DNA from: Pseudomonas protegens | Lineage (GTDB): Bacteria > Pseudomonadota > Gammaproteobacteria > Pseudomonadales > Pseudomonadaceae | Assembly: GCF_013407925.2 (NCBI RefSeq) | Contig: NZ_CP060201.1 | Span: forward strand, 2,976,001 to 3,040,000 | Reading direction: 5' to 3' | Length of the DNA: 64,000 nt | Shown here: positions 24,934-36,486 of the stretch, one piece after another | Position numbering within the stretch: the first letter of the stretch is position 1 | How the letters are laid out: each line of letters begins with the position of its first letter | The notes under the pieces: model-generated | The model's input: only the letters and a program-made list of their open reading frames with translations | Databases searched by the model: none | What the model was told of the DNA's origin: nothing | Made by a program: the position numbers and the translations under genes

Positions 24934-25977
24934 TCACTCCAATGCCAGATAACGGTCGGACTGTTGCAGGCTTTCTTCAAGAGCGGTGATATCGCCGATA
25001 TCTTCCAAACTCCCACCTTGTTGCACGGTAATCCCGCCTTCACTGCTGTGAAGACCAAAAAACGCTGCATCCTGAGGCTTTTCAGTTAACAGAATGTCCA
25101 GCTCACGAAGTAAAAACAGGCTGTGGGTGGCGATGAATATCTGGATGCCACTCGCGCTCAAATCAACGATGGTTTTGGCCACTTGCTTGATCAAGCGAGG
25201 GTTCAGGTTCGCTTCCGGTTCATCCCAGAACAGATACCCCTGATGCAGCAAGGCCCCCGTACTGATCAGACGCGCCAGCATGCCCAACTTTCGCAAACCC
25301 TCCGCCACCAGTGGAATTTCCATTCTGCCGCTGACATTACGTAGATAAAAACGCCCATTCTTATCCAGCTCAATACTGCCCTGCATCGCGGTTTCCAGAG
25401 GGCTGAGCAACTCGCGAATACGATCTTCGGTCGGTCCCTTACGCAATAACCCGCCAAGTAACCTGCAGGTGTCACGCCAGGTTTCCTCAAACTCCAGGTA
25501 GTGGTTCTCATAAACCGCAAGAAAGTTTGGGTAGATGCTCAACAACTCACGCGTCGGTAAATACGTAGGTGTTGCCTTGAGCCAACATTTGGGCAGATGT
25601 TCGACACTGACTTCGGTCTTGCTGTTAGTGGCGAAACTGAAAGCCAGGTCGTATTCACTCTTATCGAAGAAAAACTTCACATCACATCGCTCGCGGCCCC
25701 GCTTGCGCCGGGCCAGTCTTCCGAGTGACTCAGGACGGAAAACCCCCACCAGCTTGTCGGCCATTCGCAACTGCAAAACAGATTTTGTCGGTTCCATGGA
25801 TGCCGCATTCGGCCGGTTGCTCTCCTCGGAACTGGTCGCGAGCCCGGCGTATGCCAGCTTCAACAGATGCGTCTTTCCCGCGCCATTCTCCCCCACGATC
25901 ACATTCAGCTGTTTACTGAACTGCAGATCGGCCTCTTCAAAGACTGTGAAGTTTTTGATGTGGAGTCGTTTGAGCAT
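24934..25977 (-). CDS. AAA (ABC-type) ATPase of a candidate defence pair
   Basis: This 347-residue RecF-like ATPase opens [20 protein letters not shown] and has Walker A GENGAGKT (residues 29-36). Walker [14 protein letters not shown] is near residue 250, followed by the D-loop and H-loop [13 protein letters not shown] near 284. There is no TOPRIM domain, so nuclease activity must come from the partner. GAGGA precedes the ATG. The gene is visibly lower in GC than its neighbours (for example 32 of 60 bases in 25141-25200) and interrupts the sulfate-ester gene block, both signs of acquisition. Confidence 0.8.
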   Translation of the reverse strand: MLKRLHIKNFTVFEEADLQFSKQLNVIVGENGAGKTHLLKLAYAGLATSSEESNRPNAASMEPTKSVLQLRMADKLVGVFRPESLGRLARRKRGRERCDVKFFFDKSEYDLAFSFATNSKTEVSVEHLPKCWLKATPTYLPTRELLSIYPNFLAVYENHYLEFEETWRDTCRLLGGLLRKGPTEDRIRELLSPLETAMQGSIELDKNGRFYLRNVSGRMEIPLVAEGLRKLGMLARLISTGALLHQGYLFWDEPEANLNPRLIKQVAKTIVDLSASGIQIFIATHSLFLLRELDILLTEKPQDAAFFGLHSSEGGITVQQGGSLEDIGDITALEESLQQSDRYLALE

Positions 25978-26306
25978 GCTTTCCTCGAGATAAGAGCGAT
26001 GGCGATGTGAAAATTAGCCGCCGGCAGACGTTAACACTGTCAGGAGTCTTACTTGGTAAATCTTGTTATCAAGGTTTGAATGACGCTGAAATCACACAAA
26101 AACATGACGTCGGATAATAGCTTGCTCTGCCAACAGACGCTCAACGGATAACAAGCCCGCACCTCACACTGAAGTACTTTCGTAACCCTGAGACGCCAAC
26201 GCCTGCGGTTATGCACGCCCTGCATCGAAACTATTCGGCAAATGCGCTTGCCGGAAGCCCCCGCCGAAGGCGAAAAACCTCGCCTGTCTTCCCTTCGGTG
26301 AACCCC
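25978..26306. other. Intergenic region between the ATPase pair and the sulfatase
   Basis: This 329-base gap is AT-rich on its left side (about 26000-26110), consistent with the promoter of the ATPase-nuclease pair, and GC-rich on its right. I see no repeat, integrase remnant or hairpin that would mark an insertion boundary. Confidence 0.5.
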
Positions 26307-27923
26307 ATGTCCAACACCCTCCAACCCGTGCGCAACGTGCTCTACATCATATGCGACCAACTGCGCCGGGATTACCTCTCGTGCTACGGCCACCCGCACC
26401 TGCACACCCCGAACATCGACCGCCTGGCCGCCGCCGGGGTGCGCTTCAGCCGCGCCTACACCCAGGGCACCATCTGCGGCCCGTCGCGCATGTCGGCCTA
26501 CACCGGGCGCTATGTCAGCAGCCACCAAGTGGCCTGGAACGCCGTGCCCCTGCCCCTGGAAGAATGGACCCTGGGCGACTACCTGCGGCCCCACGGCATC
26601 CGCACCGCGCTGGTGGGCAAGACCCACGCCACGCCCAACCTCGACGCCCTGCAGCGTCTGGCCATCGACCCCGAGAGTGCCCAGGCCGAGGTGCTCAACG
26701 AAGTCGGCTTCGAGCCCTACTTGCGCCACGACGGCATCTACCCCGACGACCCGATCTTCGACGACAAGCGCGAGGCCGCGCCCTACACCCACTACCTGCG
26801 CAACCTCGGCTACGACGGCCTCAACCCCTGGCACGACTGGGCCAACGCCGGGGCCGGCGCGCAGGGGCAGATCCTCAGCGGCTGGAAGATGCGCCACGCG
26901 CACCTGCCGGCCCGGGTCGCCGAGGAACATTCGGAAACCGTCTACACCACCGACCGCGCCATCGACTTCATCAGCGAACAGGGCGAACAGCCCTGGTGCC
27001 TGCACCTGTCCTACATCAAGCCGCACTGGCCCTATATCGCGCCGGCTCCGTACCACGCCCTGTATGGCCCGGAGCAGGTGATCCCGGCGGTGCGCGCGGC
27101 ACCCGGGCAGCTCAGCGATCACCCGGTCTACGCCGCCTTTCGCCAGCATGAAGAGAGCCTGAATTTTTCCCGGGATGAGGTGCGCCTGAACGTGGTGCCA
27201 ACCTACATGGGGATGATCAAGCAGGTGGACGATCAACTGGGCCGGCTGTTCGATTTCCTCCAGAGCAACGGCCGCTGGGACGATACCTTGATCGTCTTCA
27301 CCAGCGATCACGGCGACTTCCTTGGCGACCACTACCTGGGGGAAAAGGAGTTCCTGCTGGAGCCGGCGGTGGGCGTGCCGCTGATTGTCCGCGACCCGCG
27401 CGCGGCGGCGGACAGCCGCCGTGGCACGGTGGATGAACGCCTGGTGGAAACCATCGACGCCCTGCCGACCTTTCTTGAGGCCCTGGGCCTGCCGGGAGCC
27501 GAACATCGCCTGGAAGGCCGCTCGCTGATCCCGCTGCTGCACGGCGCGACAGTGGACTGGCGCCGCTACGCCATCAGCGAATACGACTACGCCTTCCAGG
27601 CTCCGGCCCGGGAGCGCCTGGGCCAGCCCATCGACCGCTGCCGCATGACCATGGTGCGCAGCGAACGCTGGAAATACCTGGCCTATGACGGCTTGCGCCC
27701 GCAGCTGTTCGACCTGCACCACGACCCGCAGGAGTTGCATGACCTGGGGGCGGACCCGGCCTATGCCGCGGTGCGTGAAGAACACCTGGGGTATCTGCTG
27801 CAATGGCTACGCGGCCTGAAACGCCGCACCACCATCAGCCATGAAGAGATCGACCTGCGCGGCCAGCGTTTTCGCTACGGCGAACCGGAGAGCGAAAAGC
27901 TGGTACAGATCGGCGTGTGGTAA
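26307..27923 (+). CDS. Type I sulfatase / phosphonate monoester hydrolase-like enzyme
   Basis: This 538-residue alkaline-phosphatase-superfamily hydrolase has the formylglycine signature CGPSR (Cys57), metal ligands in IICDQLRRD (near 15-22), and late DTLIVFTSDHGDFLGDHYL with the metal-binding Asp-His. It has no signal peptide, so it is cytoplasmic. The gene order of motifs and the DDTLI/SDHG/GDH spacing match the phosphonate monoester hydrolase and arylsulfatase group, and the context favours a sulfate ester. The Cys must be oxidised by a formylglycine-generating enzyme not present here. The frame is open 32 codons upstream; the ATG at 26307 fits the family. Confidence 0.85.
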   Translation: MSNTLQPVRNVLYIICDQLRRDYLSCYGHPHLHTPNIDRLAAAGVRFSRAYTQGTICGPSRMSAYTGRYVSSHQVAWNAVPLPLEEWTLGDYLRPHGIRTALVGKTHATPNLDALQRLAIDPESAQAEVLNEVGFEPYLRHDGIYPDDPIFDDKREAAPYTHYLRNLGYDGLNPWHDWANAGAGAQGQILSGWKMRHAHLPARVAEEHSETVYTTDRAIDFISEQGEQPWCLHLSYIKPHWPYIAPAPYHALYGPEQVIPAVRAAPGQLSDHPVYAAFRQHEESLNFSRDEVRLNVVPTYMGMIKQVDDQLGRLFDFLQSNGRWDDTLIVFTSDHGDFLGDHYLGEKEFLLEPAVGVPLIVRDPRAAADSRRGTVDERLVETIDALPTFLEALGLPGAEHRLEGRSLIPLLHGATVDWRRYAISEYDYAFQAPARERLGQPIDRCRMTMVRSERWKYLAYDGLRPQLFDLHHDPQELHDLGADPAYAAVREEHLGYLLQWLRGLKRRTTISHEEIDLRGQRFRYGEPESEKLVQIGVW

Positions 27924-27940
27924 CCCGCGCCTGCACCTCC

Positions 27941-28122
27941 CCTTGCCGGTGAAGAGGCCCTTGAGTCTTGCATCGCTCTCAGGGACGCCTTCGCTGGCAA
28001 GCCAGCTCCTGCAGCGGGCAGGTTCATCGCATAAATTCTTGTAGGAGCCGGCTTGCCGGCGAAGAGGCCCTCAAGCCTTGCAGCGCTCTCTGGGGCGCTT
28101 TCGCTGGCAAGCCAGCTCCTAC
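27941..28122. repeat. Tandem pair of GTAGGAGC-family palindromes
   Basis: Two copies (27941-28013, missing its left end, and 28041-28122) each have CTTGCCGG..GAAGAGGCCC and TTCGCTGGCAAGCCAGCTCC arms. Each is followed by the same GGGCAGGTTCATCG. The shared follow-on shows that one unit of about 100 bases was duplicated. They separate the sulfatase and atsK, which converge. Confidence 0.85.
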
Positions 28123-28160
28123 AGTGGGCAGGTTCATCGGGTAGATGCCCGTGGGGCGGG

Positions 28161-29066
28161 TCAGAGGCCTTTGATGGTCTGGCTGCGCTGGCCGTGGACG
28201 CCCACCGGGACATCGCCCTTGAGGGTCACGCGGCGCACGATGCGGTCCTGGGTGCCGTAGTCGTCCACGGCGTAGTGCTGGGTCGAGCGGTTGTCCCAGA
28301 TCGCCACGTCACCCGCGCTCCAGCGCCAGCGCACGGTGTTTTCCAGGCGGGTGACGTGGCTTTGCAGCAGGTTGAACAGGTGCGCCGAATCGGCCTGGGA
28401 ATAGCCCTTGATGCGCTTGACGAAATGCCCCAGCACCAAGCTCTTTTCGCCGCTTTCGGGGTGCACGCGAACAATCGGGTGCTCGGTCTCGAACACCGTG
28501 GAGGTGAAGACTTTGCGGTAACGCTCCAGCTTCTCCGCCGAGACATCGGGCTTGGCCCCGGCGTAGTCGTATTCGTTGCTGTGCACCGCCCAGAGTTTGT
28601 CCGCCAGCTCGCGCAGTTCCGCCGACAGTTCGTTGTAGGCCGTGGCGGTGTTGGCCCACACCGTGTCGCCACCGGAAGCCGGGGCCACCACCGAGCGCAG
28701 GATCGAGGCTTTCGGGTAGGCGTCGACGAAGGTCACGTCGGTGTGCCAGGAGTTGGCGCGCTGGCCTTCGGCACCGTCCAGTTCCAGCAGGTAGCGGGTG
28801 CCGTCGCGCACCGGCACGGTGGGGTGGGCCACCGGCTCGCCCAGCAGGTGGGAGAAGGCTTCCTGGCTCTGGTCGTCGAGGTGGGTCTGGCCACGGAAGA
28901 AGATCACCTTGTACTGCACCAGCGCTTGCTGGATGGCGTCTACGGTGGCGGCGTCGAGGTCGCCGGACAGTTGCACGCCACGGATCTCGGCGCCGATGCG
29001 ACCGGCCACCGGGTGGATATCAAGGGCATCAACAGCGGGTTTAACGGCTAAGGCGGCATTGCTCAT
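28161..29066 (-). CDS. atsK: AtsK, alkylsulfatase (2-oxoglutarate/Fe(II) dioxygenase)
   Basis: This 301-residue enzyme of the TauD/TfdA family matches the length and residue numbers known for AtsK of P. putida S-313: iron ligands His108 and Asp110 in SWHTDVTF, a second His in the STQHYAVDDYG stretch, and the 2-oxoglutarate-binding Arg in RIVRRVTLKG. AtsK oxidises alkyl sulfate esters to aldehyde and sulfate with 2-oxoglutarate. The frame is open 22 codons further; the ATG at 29066 gives the family start MSNAALA. In S-313 it follows atsR directly. Here a LysR gene on the other strand separates them. Confidence 0.93.
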   Translation of the reverse strand: MSNAALAVKPAVDALDIHPVAGRIGAEIRGVQLSGDLDAATVDAIQQALVQYKVIFFRGQTHLDDQSQEAFSHLLGEPVAHPTVPVRDGTRYLLELDGAEGQRANSWHTDVTFVDAYPKASILRSVVAPASGGDTVWANTATAYNELSAELRELADKLWAVHSNEYDYAGAKPDVSAEKLERYRKVFTSTVFETEHPIVRVHPESGEKSLVLGHFVKRIKGYSQADSAHLFNLLQSHVTRLENTVRWRWSAGDVAIWDNRSTQHYAVDDYGTQDRIVRRVTLKGDVPVGVHGQRSQTIKGL

Positions 29067-29119
29067 CAGGTACACCCTCATCGACTGCTTACGGTTGGAA
29101 CCGCCGCGAAACAACGCTC

Positions 29120-29149
29120 TATCTATATTCAATTTAGGTCTAATAGATA
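29120..29149. promoter_or_regulatory. Inverted repeat TATCTAT / ATAGATA upstream of atsK
   Basis: Perfect 7-base arms around 16 bases, 54 bases before the atsK ATG, in an AT-rich divergent promoter. It is a possible operator or promoter component. Confidence 0.35.
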
Positions 29150-29211
29150 ACTACATGCTTCGTTGACGGAATAAGAGCTTGCATTTAAAACCTCATGCCT
29201 CACTCGTCGCA

Positions 29212-29252
29212 AATGCCTTCGAGCTATTTTTCGGATGCCGGGAAAGCATATG
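29212..29252 (+). promoter_or_regulatory. Weaker copy of the SftR-type element, site C
   Basis: Without gaps it matches site A at 24 of 41 positions, including AATGC at offset 0, ATG at 23 and GCATAT at 34. It sits at the start of the second LysR gene, between it and atsK. Part of the match at the 3' end comes from the start codon region of related genes, so the evidence is weaker than for sites A and B. Confidence 0.35.
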
Positions 29253-30170
29253 GATCTTCGCCAATTGCGTTACTTCATCGCCCTCAATGAACACCGCAGT
29301 TTTGTCCGCGCCGCCGACGCCATGGGCATCACCCAGCCGGCGTTCAGCCGCAGTATCCAGGGCCTGGAACAGGAGTTCGGCTGCGTGCTGGTGGACCGCG
29401 GCAACAAGGACCTGCGCCCCACCCCGGAAGGCCAGGTGGTGCTGCAACACGCCTTGAGCCTGGTGCAGGGCGCGGCCTTGCTCAGCAGTGAAGTGACCCA
29501 GATGACCAAGCTCGACGCCGGCGAGGTGCGCTTCGGTTGCGGCCCGGCCCCGGCGGTGAAACTGGTGCCCGATGCAGTGGCGCAATTCACCAGTGCCCAC
29601 CCCAAGGTGCGCACCTGCTTTGCCGTGGATAACTGGGAAAAACTCAGCCGCAGCCTGAACCGCGAAGAGATCGAATTCTTTATCGCCGACATCCGCCACT
29701 TCGAGGCCGACCCGAACTACCAGACCCAGCCCCTGACGCCCAAGCGCGGGGTGTTCTTCTGCCGCCCCGGGCACCCGCTGCTGGCCAAGGAAAGCCTGTC
29801 CACCAACGACATGTTCGACTACCCCCTGGCCACCACCCTGATCCCCCCGGGGATTCGCAAGCTTTTGGCCAACCTCAGCGGACGCATCGACTTTTCACCC
29901 ACCATCGAAACCGAGCACTTTCCGGCGCTGGTGAAGATCGTCCGCCAGTCCAATGCGATTGGCGTGGGCACCGCCGAGGCCTTTGCCGAAGACATCGAAC
30001 AGGGTTCGCTGGTGCTGCTGCACTGGCGCAACCTGCCGCAGAACATCGACAGCCTGAATGCCCGCTGCGGCATCGTCAGCCGCAGCGGTTTCCGCCTGTC
30101 GCCGGCGGCGCGCAAGTTGATCGAAGTGCTGGTGGCGGTCGACCAGCAAAGCCACAGCATCGCCGTCTAA
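29250..30170 (+). CDS. LysR-family regulator, second sulfate-ester paralogue
   Basis: This 306-residue LTTR starts MDLRQLRYFIALNEHRSFVR with the HTH ITQPAFSRSIQGLEQEFG, close in sequence to the SftR-like protein at 23357. Shared stretches include FGCGPAP and RHFEADP. It is divergent from atsK (183-base gap) and convergent with atsR. GGGAAAG precedes the ATG, and an in-frame ATG five codons upstream is less likely. It probably controls atsK, and one of the two paralogues may sense a different ester. It has been inserted between atsR and atsK relative to the P. putida S-313 order. Confidence 0.88.
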   Translation: MDLRQLRYFIALNEHRSFVRAADAMGITQPAFSRSIQGLEQEFGCVLVDRGNKDLRPTPEGQVVLQHALSLVQGAALLSSEVTQMTKLDAGEVRFGCGPAPAVKLVPDAVAQFTSAHPKVRTCFAVDNWEKLSRSLNREEIEFFIADIRHFEADPNYQTQPLTPKRGVFFCRPGHPLLAKESLSTNDMFDYPLATTLIPPGIRKLLANLSGRIDFSPTIETEHFPALVKIVRQSNAIGVGTAEAFAEDIEQGSLVLLHWRNLPQNIDSLNARCGIVSRSGFRLSPAARKLIEVLVAVDQQSHSIAV

Positions 30171-30174
30171 CCCT

Positions 30175-30303
30175 GTAGCCGCTGCCGCAGGCTGCGAACG
30201 ACGACGCAGTCGGCGCAAGACGGCACCCGGTTCCTCCAGATAGACCGCGTTGCCGGCCCCGGCGGCCCCTACGTTGCCGAACGCAGCCTGCGGCAGCGGC
30301 TAC
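30175..30303. repeat. Long palindrome, GTAGCCGCTGCCG family
   Basis: The arms GTAGCCGCTGCCGCAGGCTG and CAGCCTGCGGCAGCGGCTAC flank about 85 bases, between the convergent LysR and atsR genes. The inner GCGAACGACGACGCAGTCGG is the same as at 6306-6433. Confidence 0.85.
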
Positions 30304-30321
30304 AGGGGTTCAGGAAGGGGG

Positions 30322-31344
30322 TTACAGGCCTGCGGCGGCGAGTTGCGGCGCCACCCAGGCATCCACCTTGAACGGCTTGCGGATCAACCGCTCCTTGGCC
30401 GCCAGGTCCACCGAATCCTGCAATTTGCCGAGGAACACCGGGTCCAGGGTCGAGGGGAAGATCTCGCTCAGGCGCTGGTCCTTGAGGTCTTCCTGCAGGA
30501 TCACCGGCGGGTAGCTGGCCAAGCCCGACACCAGCTGGATATAGGCGTCCTTGTTGCTGTCCTGGGTCAGCCACTCTACGGCCTGCTGCTGGGCCTTGAG
30601 CAGTTTCTCCACGGCCTCGGGATGCTCGTCGACAAATTTGCCGGCGCCCACCAGCACGCTCTGCACGCTGCCGGCACCGCCCAGGTCCTTGGTGCTCAGG
30701 GGCAGCTCGGCCAGCCCCTTGCTGCGCAGGGCGGAAAGCCCGGTGCTGCCCCAGGACGCATCGATCTGCTTGGCCGCCAGGGCCGCCACCGCCGCGTTGA
30801 AGTCGAGGTTGACTACCTTCAGATCCTTCTCGCTCAGGCCCCGACTGGCCAGGGCCGCGTCGAACGAGAGCTGGGTGGCGGTGCCACGGAACACCGCCAC
30901 GCGCTTGCCCTTGAGGTCTTCCAGGGTCTTGATCCCCGAACCCGGCACCACGCCCAGGTAGTGCTTGACCCCACGGGCCGAGGCGCTGAGCAGGCGGGTG
31001 TCCAGGCCATTGGACTTGCCGATGATGGCCGCCAGATCGCCAAGATAGGCCAGGTCCACCTGGCCGTTGGCGAAGGCTTCGTTGATCACCGGGCCTGCGC
31101 CCTTGAAGAAATTCCACTGAATCTGGATGCCCTGGTCGGCAAAGGCCTTTTCGAAGATCTGTTGCTGGCGCAGCACGTCCACCACCCCGCCGCCGCTGTG
31201 CTGGGTGCCGGCGCTGAGGTCGGGCACGGCGATGCGGATTTGCTTGAGCTCGGCGGCCTGGGCCAGCAGCGGCAAGCACCCCAGCAGTCCCGCCAGGGCC
31301 GGCGCGGCGAACAGACTGATCACGCGTTTGAAGGGAAGGTTCAT
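30322..31344 (-). CDS. atsR: AtsR, sulfate-ester ABC transporter binding protein
   Basis: This 340-residue periplasmic binding protein of the SsuA/NrtA/TauA group has a signal peptide (about residues 1-30, ending LLAQAA). It contains IRIAVPDLSAGTQHSGGGVV, the NEAFANGQVDLAYLGDLAAI site that contacts ligand in this family, and GKRVAVFRGTATQLSFD. Its partners AtsB and AtsC are encoded divergently. Reading from the shared 368-base promoter it lies downstream of site B. It is separate from atsK here although the two form an operon in P. putida S-313. Confidence 0.9.
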   Translation of the reverse strand: MNLPFKRVISLFAAPALAGLLGCLPLLAQAAELKQIRIAVPDLSAGTQHSGGGVVDVLRQQQIFEKAFADQGIQIQWNFFKGAGPVINEAFANGQVDLAYLGDLAAIIGKSNGLDTRLLSASARGVKHYLGVVPGSGIKTLEDLKGKRVAVFRGTATQLSFDAALASRGLSEKDLKVVNLDFNAAVAALAAKQIDASWGSTGLSALRSKGLAELPLSTKDLGGAGSVQSVLVGAGKFVDEHPEAVEKLLKAQQQAVEWLTQDSNKDAYIQLVSGLASYPPVILQEDLKDQRLSEIFPSTLDPVFLGKLQDSVDLAAKERLIRKPFKVDAWVAPQLAAAGL

Positions 31345-31712
31345 GGGTGCGGCTCCTGCTGACTAAGGCTGTGAGGAGCAGAAGGTAGGCACGGAATCGA
31401 TCAACCTTTAAATACTATAAATTCACATTTTAATAACCGTATTGAATAAACCAGCTGCCACGGGCGCCCCGGAGGATATGCATCAAATGCATGAAAAATA
31501 TTCTTCAAATGCATTGGATGCGTGTCGGCCAGAAGCCTTAAATGGCTTCTCTTATCTCTTAATAGAATCGATAAGAATCTTAATAGACCGTAAATGCATA
31601 TCACGTAGGCGCCGGCTTGCCGGTGAAGAGGCCCGCCAGCCCTGATTCGCTGACCAGCCAGCGCCTGCGGCATCGACCCACGCCATGCAGTACCCGACGA
31701 CGGAGGTCATCC
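31345..31712. other. Divergent promoter region between atsR and atsB
   Basis: The region holds an AT-rich zone (31400-31450) proximal to atsR, site B (31475-31517), a second AT-rich block (31555-31600) proximal to atsB, and a degraded GTAGGAGC repeat with arms at about 31609-31632 and 31652-31676. The layout suits one regulator controlling both directions. Confidence 0.55.
31475..31517 (-). promoter_or_regulatory. Probable SftR operator, site B
   Basis: Read on the minus strand it has the blocks CCAATGCATTT, ATATTTTTCATG and ATGCATATC with 5- and 6-base spacers, as at 23323-23365. It contains three ATGCAT hexamers (31478, 31487 and 31509). It lies 130 bases from the atsR start and about 195 from atsB. 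Confidence 0.6.
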
Positions 31713-33304
31713 ATGGCCCGTGTTTCCCTGCTCAGCCTGCCCCTGGCGGCACCGTCCAACGGCCGCCCGGGCTGGCCCGCAATCCATCAGCGCCTGCTGC
31801 CCTGGCTGCTGCCCCTGAGCCTGTTCGTCCTGTGGTGGCTGGCCAGCCGCAACCTGTGGATGAGCGAGCAGATCCTGCCGGCCCCGGCCCTGGTCTGGAG
31901 CAGCGCCCTGGAGCTGGCCCATGGCGAGCTGTGGAGCCATCTGGCGATCAGCCTGCAACGGCTGTGTTGGGGCTTGCTGGCCGGCATCGCCGCCGGTGCC
32001 CTGCTGGGCGGCGCCCTGGGTTTCAGCCCGCGTCTGGAGCGTCTGGTGTACCCCACCTTCGGCGCCCTGGCGCAGGTTCCGACCCTGGCCTGGATTCCCT
32101 TGTTCATGGTGTTTTTCGGCATCGGCGAAGTGCTCAAGCTGGTGGTGCTGGTCAAGGCCGTGGTGGTGCCGGTGACCCTGCACACCCTGGTGGGCGTGCG
32201 CGACGCCCAGCCCAGGCTGCGGGAAGCCGCCGCGGTGCTGCGCCTGCCCCCGGCCTTGCTGATCCGGCGCCTGGTGCTGCCCGCCGCGCTGCCGGCGTTC
32301 ATGGCCGGGGTGCGCCTGGCCCTGGCCACCGGCTGGACTTCGTTGCTGGCAGTGGAGCTGCTGGCCTCCAGCGAGGGCATCGGCTACCTGATGGTCTGGG
32401 CGCGGCAACTGTTCATGCTGGATATCGTCTTCGTCTGCATCCTGGTGATCGGCGTGCTTGGGGTGTGCATGGACCGTGGCATCGGCTGGCTGGACCGCAC
32501 CCTGGTGCACTGGCCGCACCCGGCCACCGCCGCCCTGCGTCGTGGCCCGCGTTATCAGGGCTGGCAGCGCCTGCAACCCTGGCTGCTGCCCCTGGCCTTG
32601 CTGGCCCTGTGGCAAGTGGCGAGCGCAGAGCAATGGGTGGACGCCAACATCCTGGTAAGCCCGCTGGCAGTACTTGCAACCACCGTCGACGGTCTTCTGG
32701 ACGGCAGCTTGCTGGAGGGCATGGGCCTGAGCCTGGGCCGCGCCCTCGGCGGCCTGGCCCTGGGTGGCGGACTGGGCCTGGCCCTGGGCCTGCTGCTGGG
32801 GCTGTCGCGGCTCAGTGAACGGCTGCTGGGCCCGACCCTGGCCGCGATCCGCCAGATCGCCCTGTTCGCCTGGGTGCCGCTGCTCACCGCCTGGTTCGGC
32901 CTGGGGGAACTGGCCAAGTGGGTGTTCGTCGCTCTGGCCGCGTTCTTTCCATTGTTCATCGCCACCCAGCGCAGCGTCGCCCAGCTGTCGCCGCAACTGG
33001 CGGAGGCCGCCCAGGTGCTGCGCCTGAACCTCTGGCAACGCCTGCGCCGACTGGTGCTGCCCGGGGCGGCGCCGGGCATCTTCGCCGGCCTGCGCATCAG
33101 CCTGATCTACGCCTGGATGGGCACCATCGGCGCGGAATACTTCATGCCGTCCAACGGCGGCATCGGCAGCCAGATGATCAGCGCCCAGCAACTGCTGCGC
33201 ATGGACCAGATCATGGCCGGCATGCTCCTGGTGGGCCTGACCGGAGCCCTGCTCAACCTGCTGGGCCAACAACTCGAAACCCGCGCCACCCGCTGGAGAC
33301 ACGC

Positions 33305-33308
<4 letters not shown>
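31713..33308 (+). CDS. atsB: AtsB, double-length ABC permease
   Basis: This 531-residue membrane protein has two permease halves, each with its own EAA loop: EAAAVLRLPPALLIRRLVLP (near residue 170) and EAAQVLRLNLWQRLRRLVLP (near residue 430). The halves are joined by a short basic linker around residue 280. A normal SsuC/TauC permease is about 260 residues and acts as a homodimer, so this is a fused dimer. The frame is open 32 codons upstream; GGAGG 7 bases before the ATG at 31713 decides the start. It is translationally coupled to atsC (4-base overlap). Confidence 0.92.
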
Positions 33309-35745
<2,437 letters not shown>

Positions 35746-35792
35746 GCTAGTAGGAGCTGGCTATGAACCGGACCGTGCAAGAGCGGGCCTGT

Positions 35793-35874
35793 GTAGGAGC
35801 TGGCTCGCCAGCGAAAGCGTCCTCCAGAACAACACAAGTCTCCAAGGCCCTTTCGCCGGCAAGCCGGCTCCTAC
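35793..35874. repeat. GTAGGAGC-family palindrome
   Basis: The arms GTAGGAGCTGGCTCGCCAGC and GCCGGCAAGCCGGCTCCTAC enclose 40 bases. A separate left half (GTAGGAGCTGGC) lies at 35750, directly after atsA. Confidence 0.85.
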
Positions 35875-35926
35875 GCGGTGCGTTTGGGTTGTCGGTGAAT
35901 ACACCGGGCTGCGCCAGGCGCTGGCC

Positions 35927-36373
35927 TCAGCCTCGGGTGATGCTGCAGGCCGGGGTGGTCGGCAGTTCCTTGATCACAACGTAGTGCCCCGCCCGGTTTT
36001 TCTCGACCAGCAACAGCGAAGCGGCCAGGTAGCTGCCGTGCAGGTTCTGGTCGACAAAACAGATGGTGATGCCCTGCTTCCCCCGCGCCATCACGCTGAC
36101 GCTGTAGACCCAGCTTTGTTCTTCGTCCATCGCGCTGTAGCCGCCCTCGGCGCCTGCATCCTTCTCGTAGATCCGATAGGGCGTCTGGCCCAGCGTGGTG
36201 CCGTCCGGGTAGTGCTTCGGCCTTAAGGAATTGCGAAAACTGTTCACTTCCAGATGCTTCAAGATACTCAGCGCCAGCGCCTCGTTGCGGCCCTGCGCCA
36301 CCGAGTCGGCCAGCGACACGCTGCCCACACTCATCAAGGCAACGGCGATCAATCGCCTTAGCGCACTGTTCAT
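35927..36373 (-). CDS. Secreted hypothetical protein
   Basis: This 148-residue protein has a signal peptide (MNSALRRLIAVALMSVGSVS, cleaved near LADS). The mature part alternates polar strands (QSWVYSVSVMARGKQGITICFVD, YVVIKELPTTPAC). One Cys is near the end and another in ITICFVD, so a disulfide is possible. I do not recognise the family. The frame is open 39 codons upstream, but the signal peptide requires the ATG at 36373. It is convergent with atsA across the repeat. Confidence 0.72.
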   Translation of the reverse strand: MNSALRRLIAVALMSVGSVSLADSVAQGRNEALALSILKHLEVNSFRNSLRPKHYPDGTTLGQTPYRIYEKDAGAEGGYSAMDEEQSWVYSVSVMARGKQGITICFVDQNLHGSYLAASLLLVEKNRAGHYVVIKELPTTPACSITRG

Positions 36374-36486
36374 ACTGTCTCCCTGTCGTTGCCCCTTCGC
36401 GGATTCCGGGCGTTTCCCGGCGCCGCGTGACCTTGGCTTAACGTTATCGGTCCCTGGATATTTAACCAGAAAGACAGTCCGCCCCC

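Noticed and set aside
26049..27803. 584-codon minus-strand frame opposite the sulfatase
   Set aside because: Shadow of the CGPSR sulfatase gene; no family motif and composition typical of complement translation.
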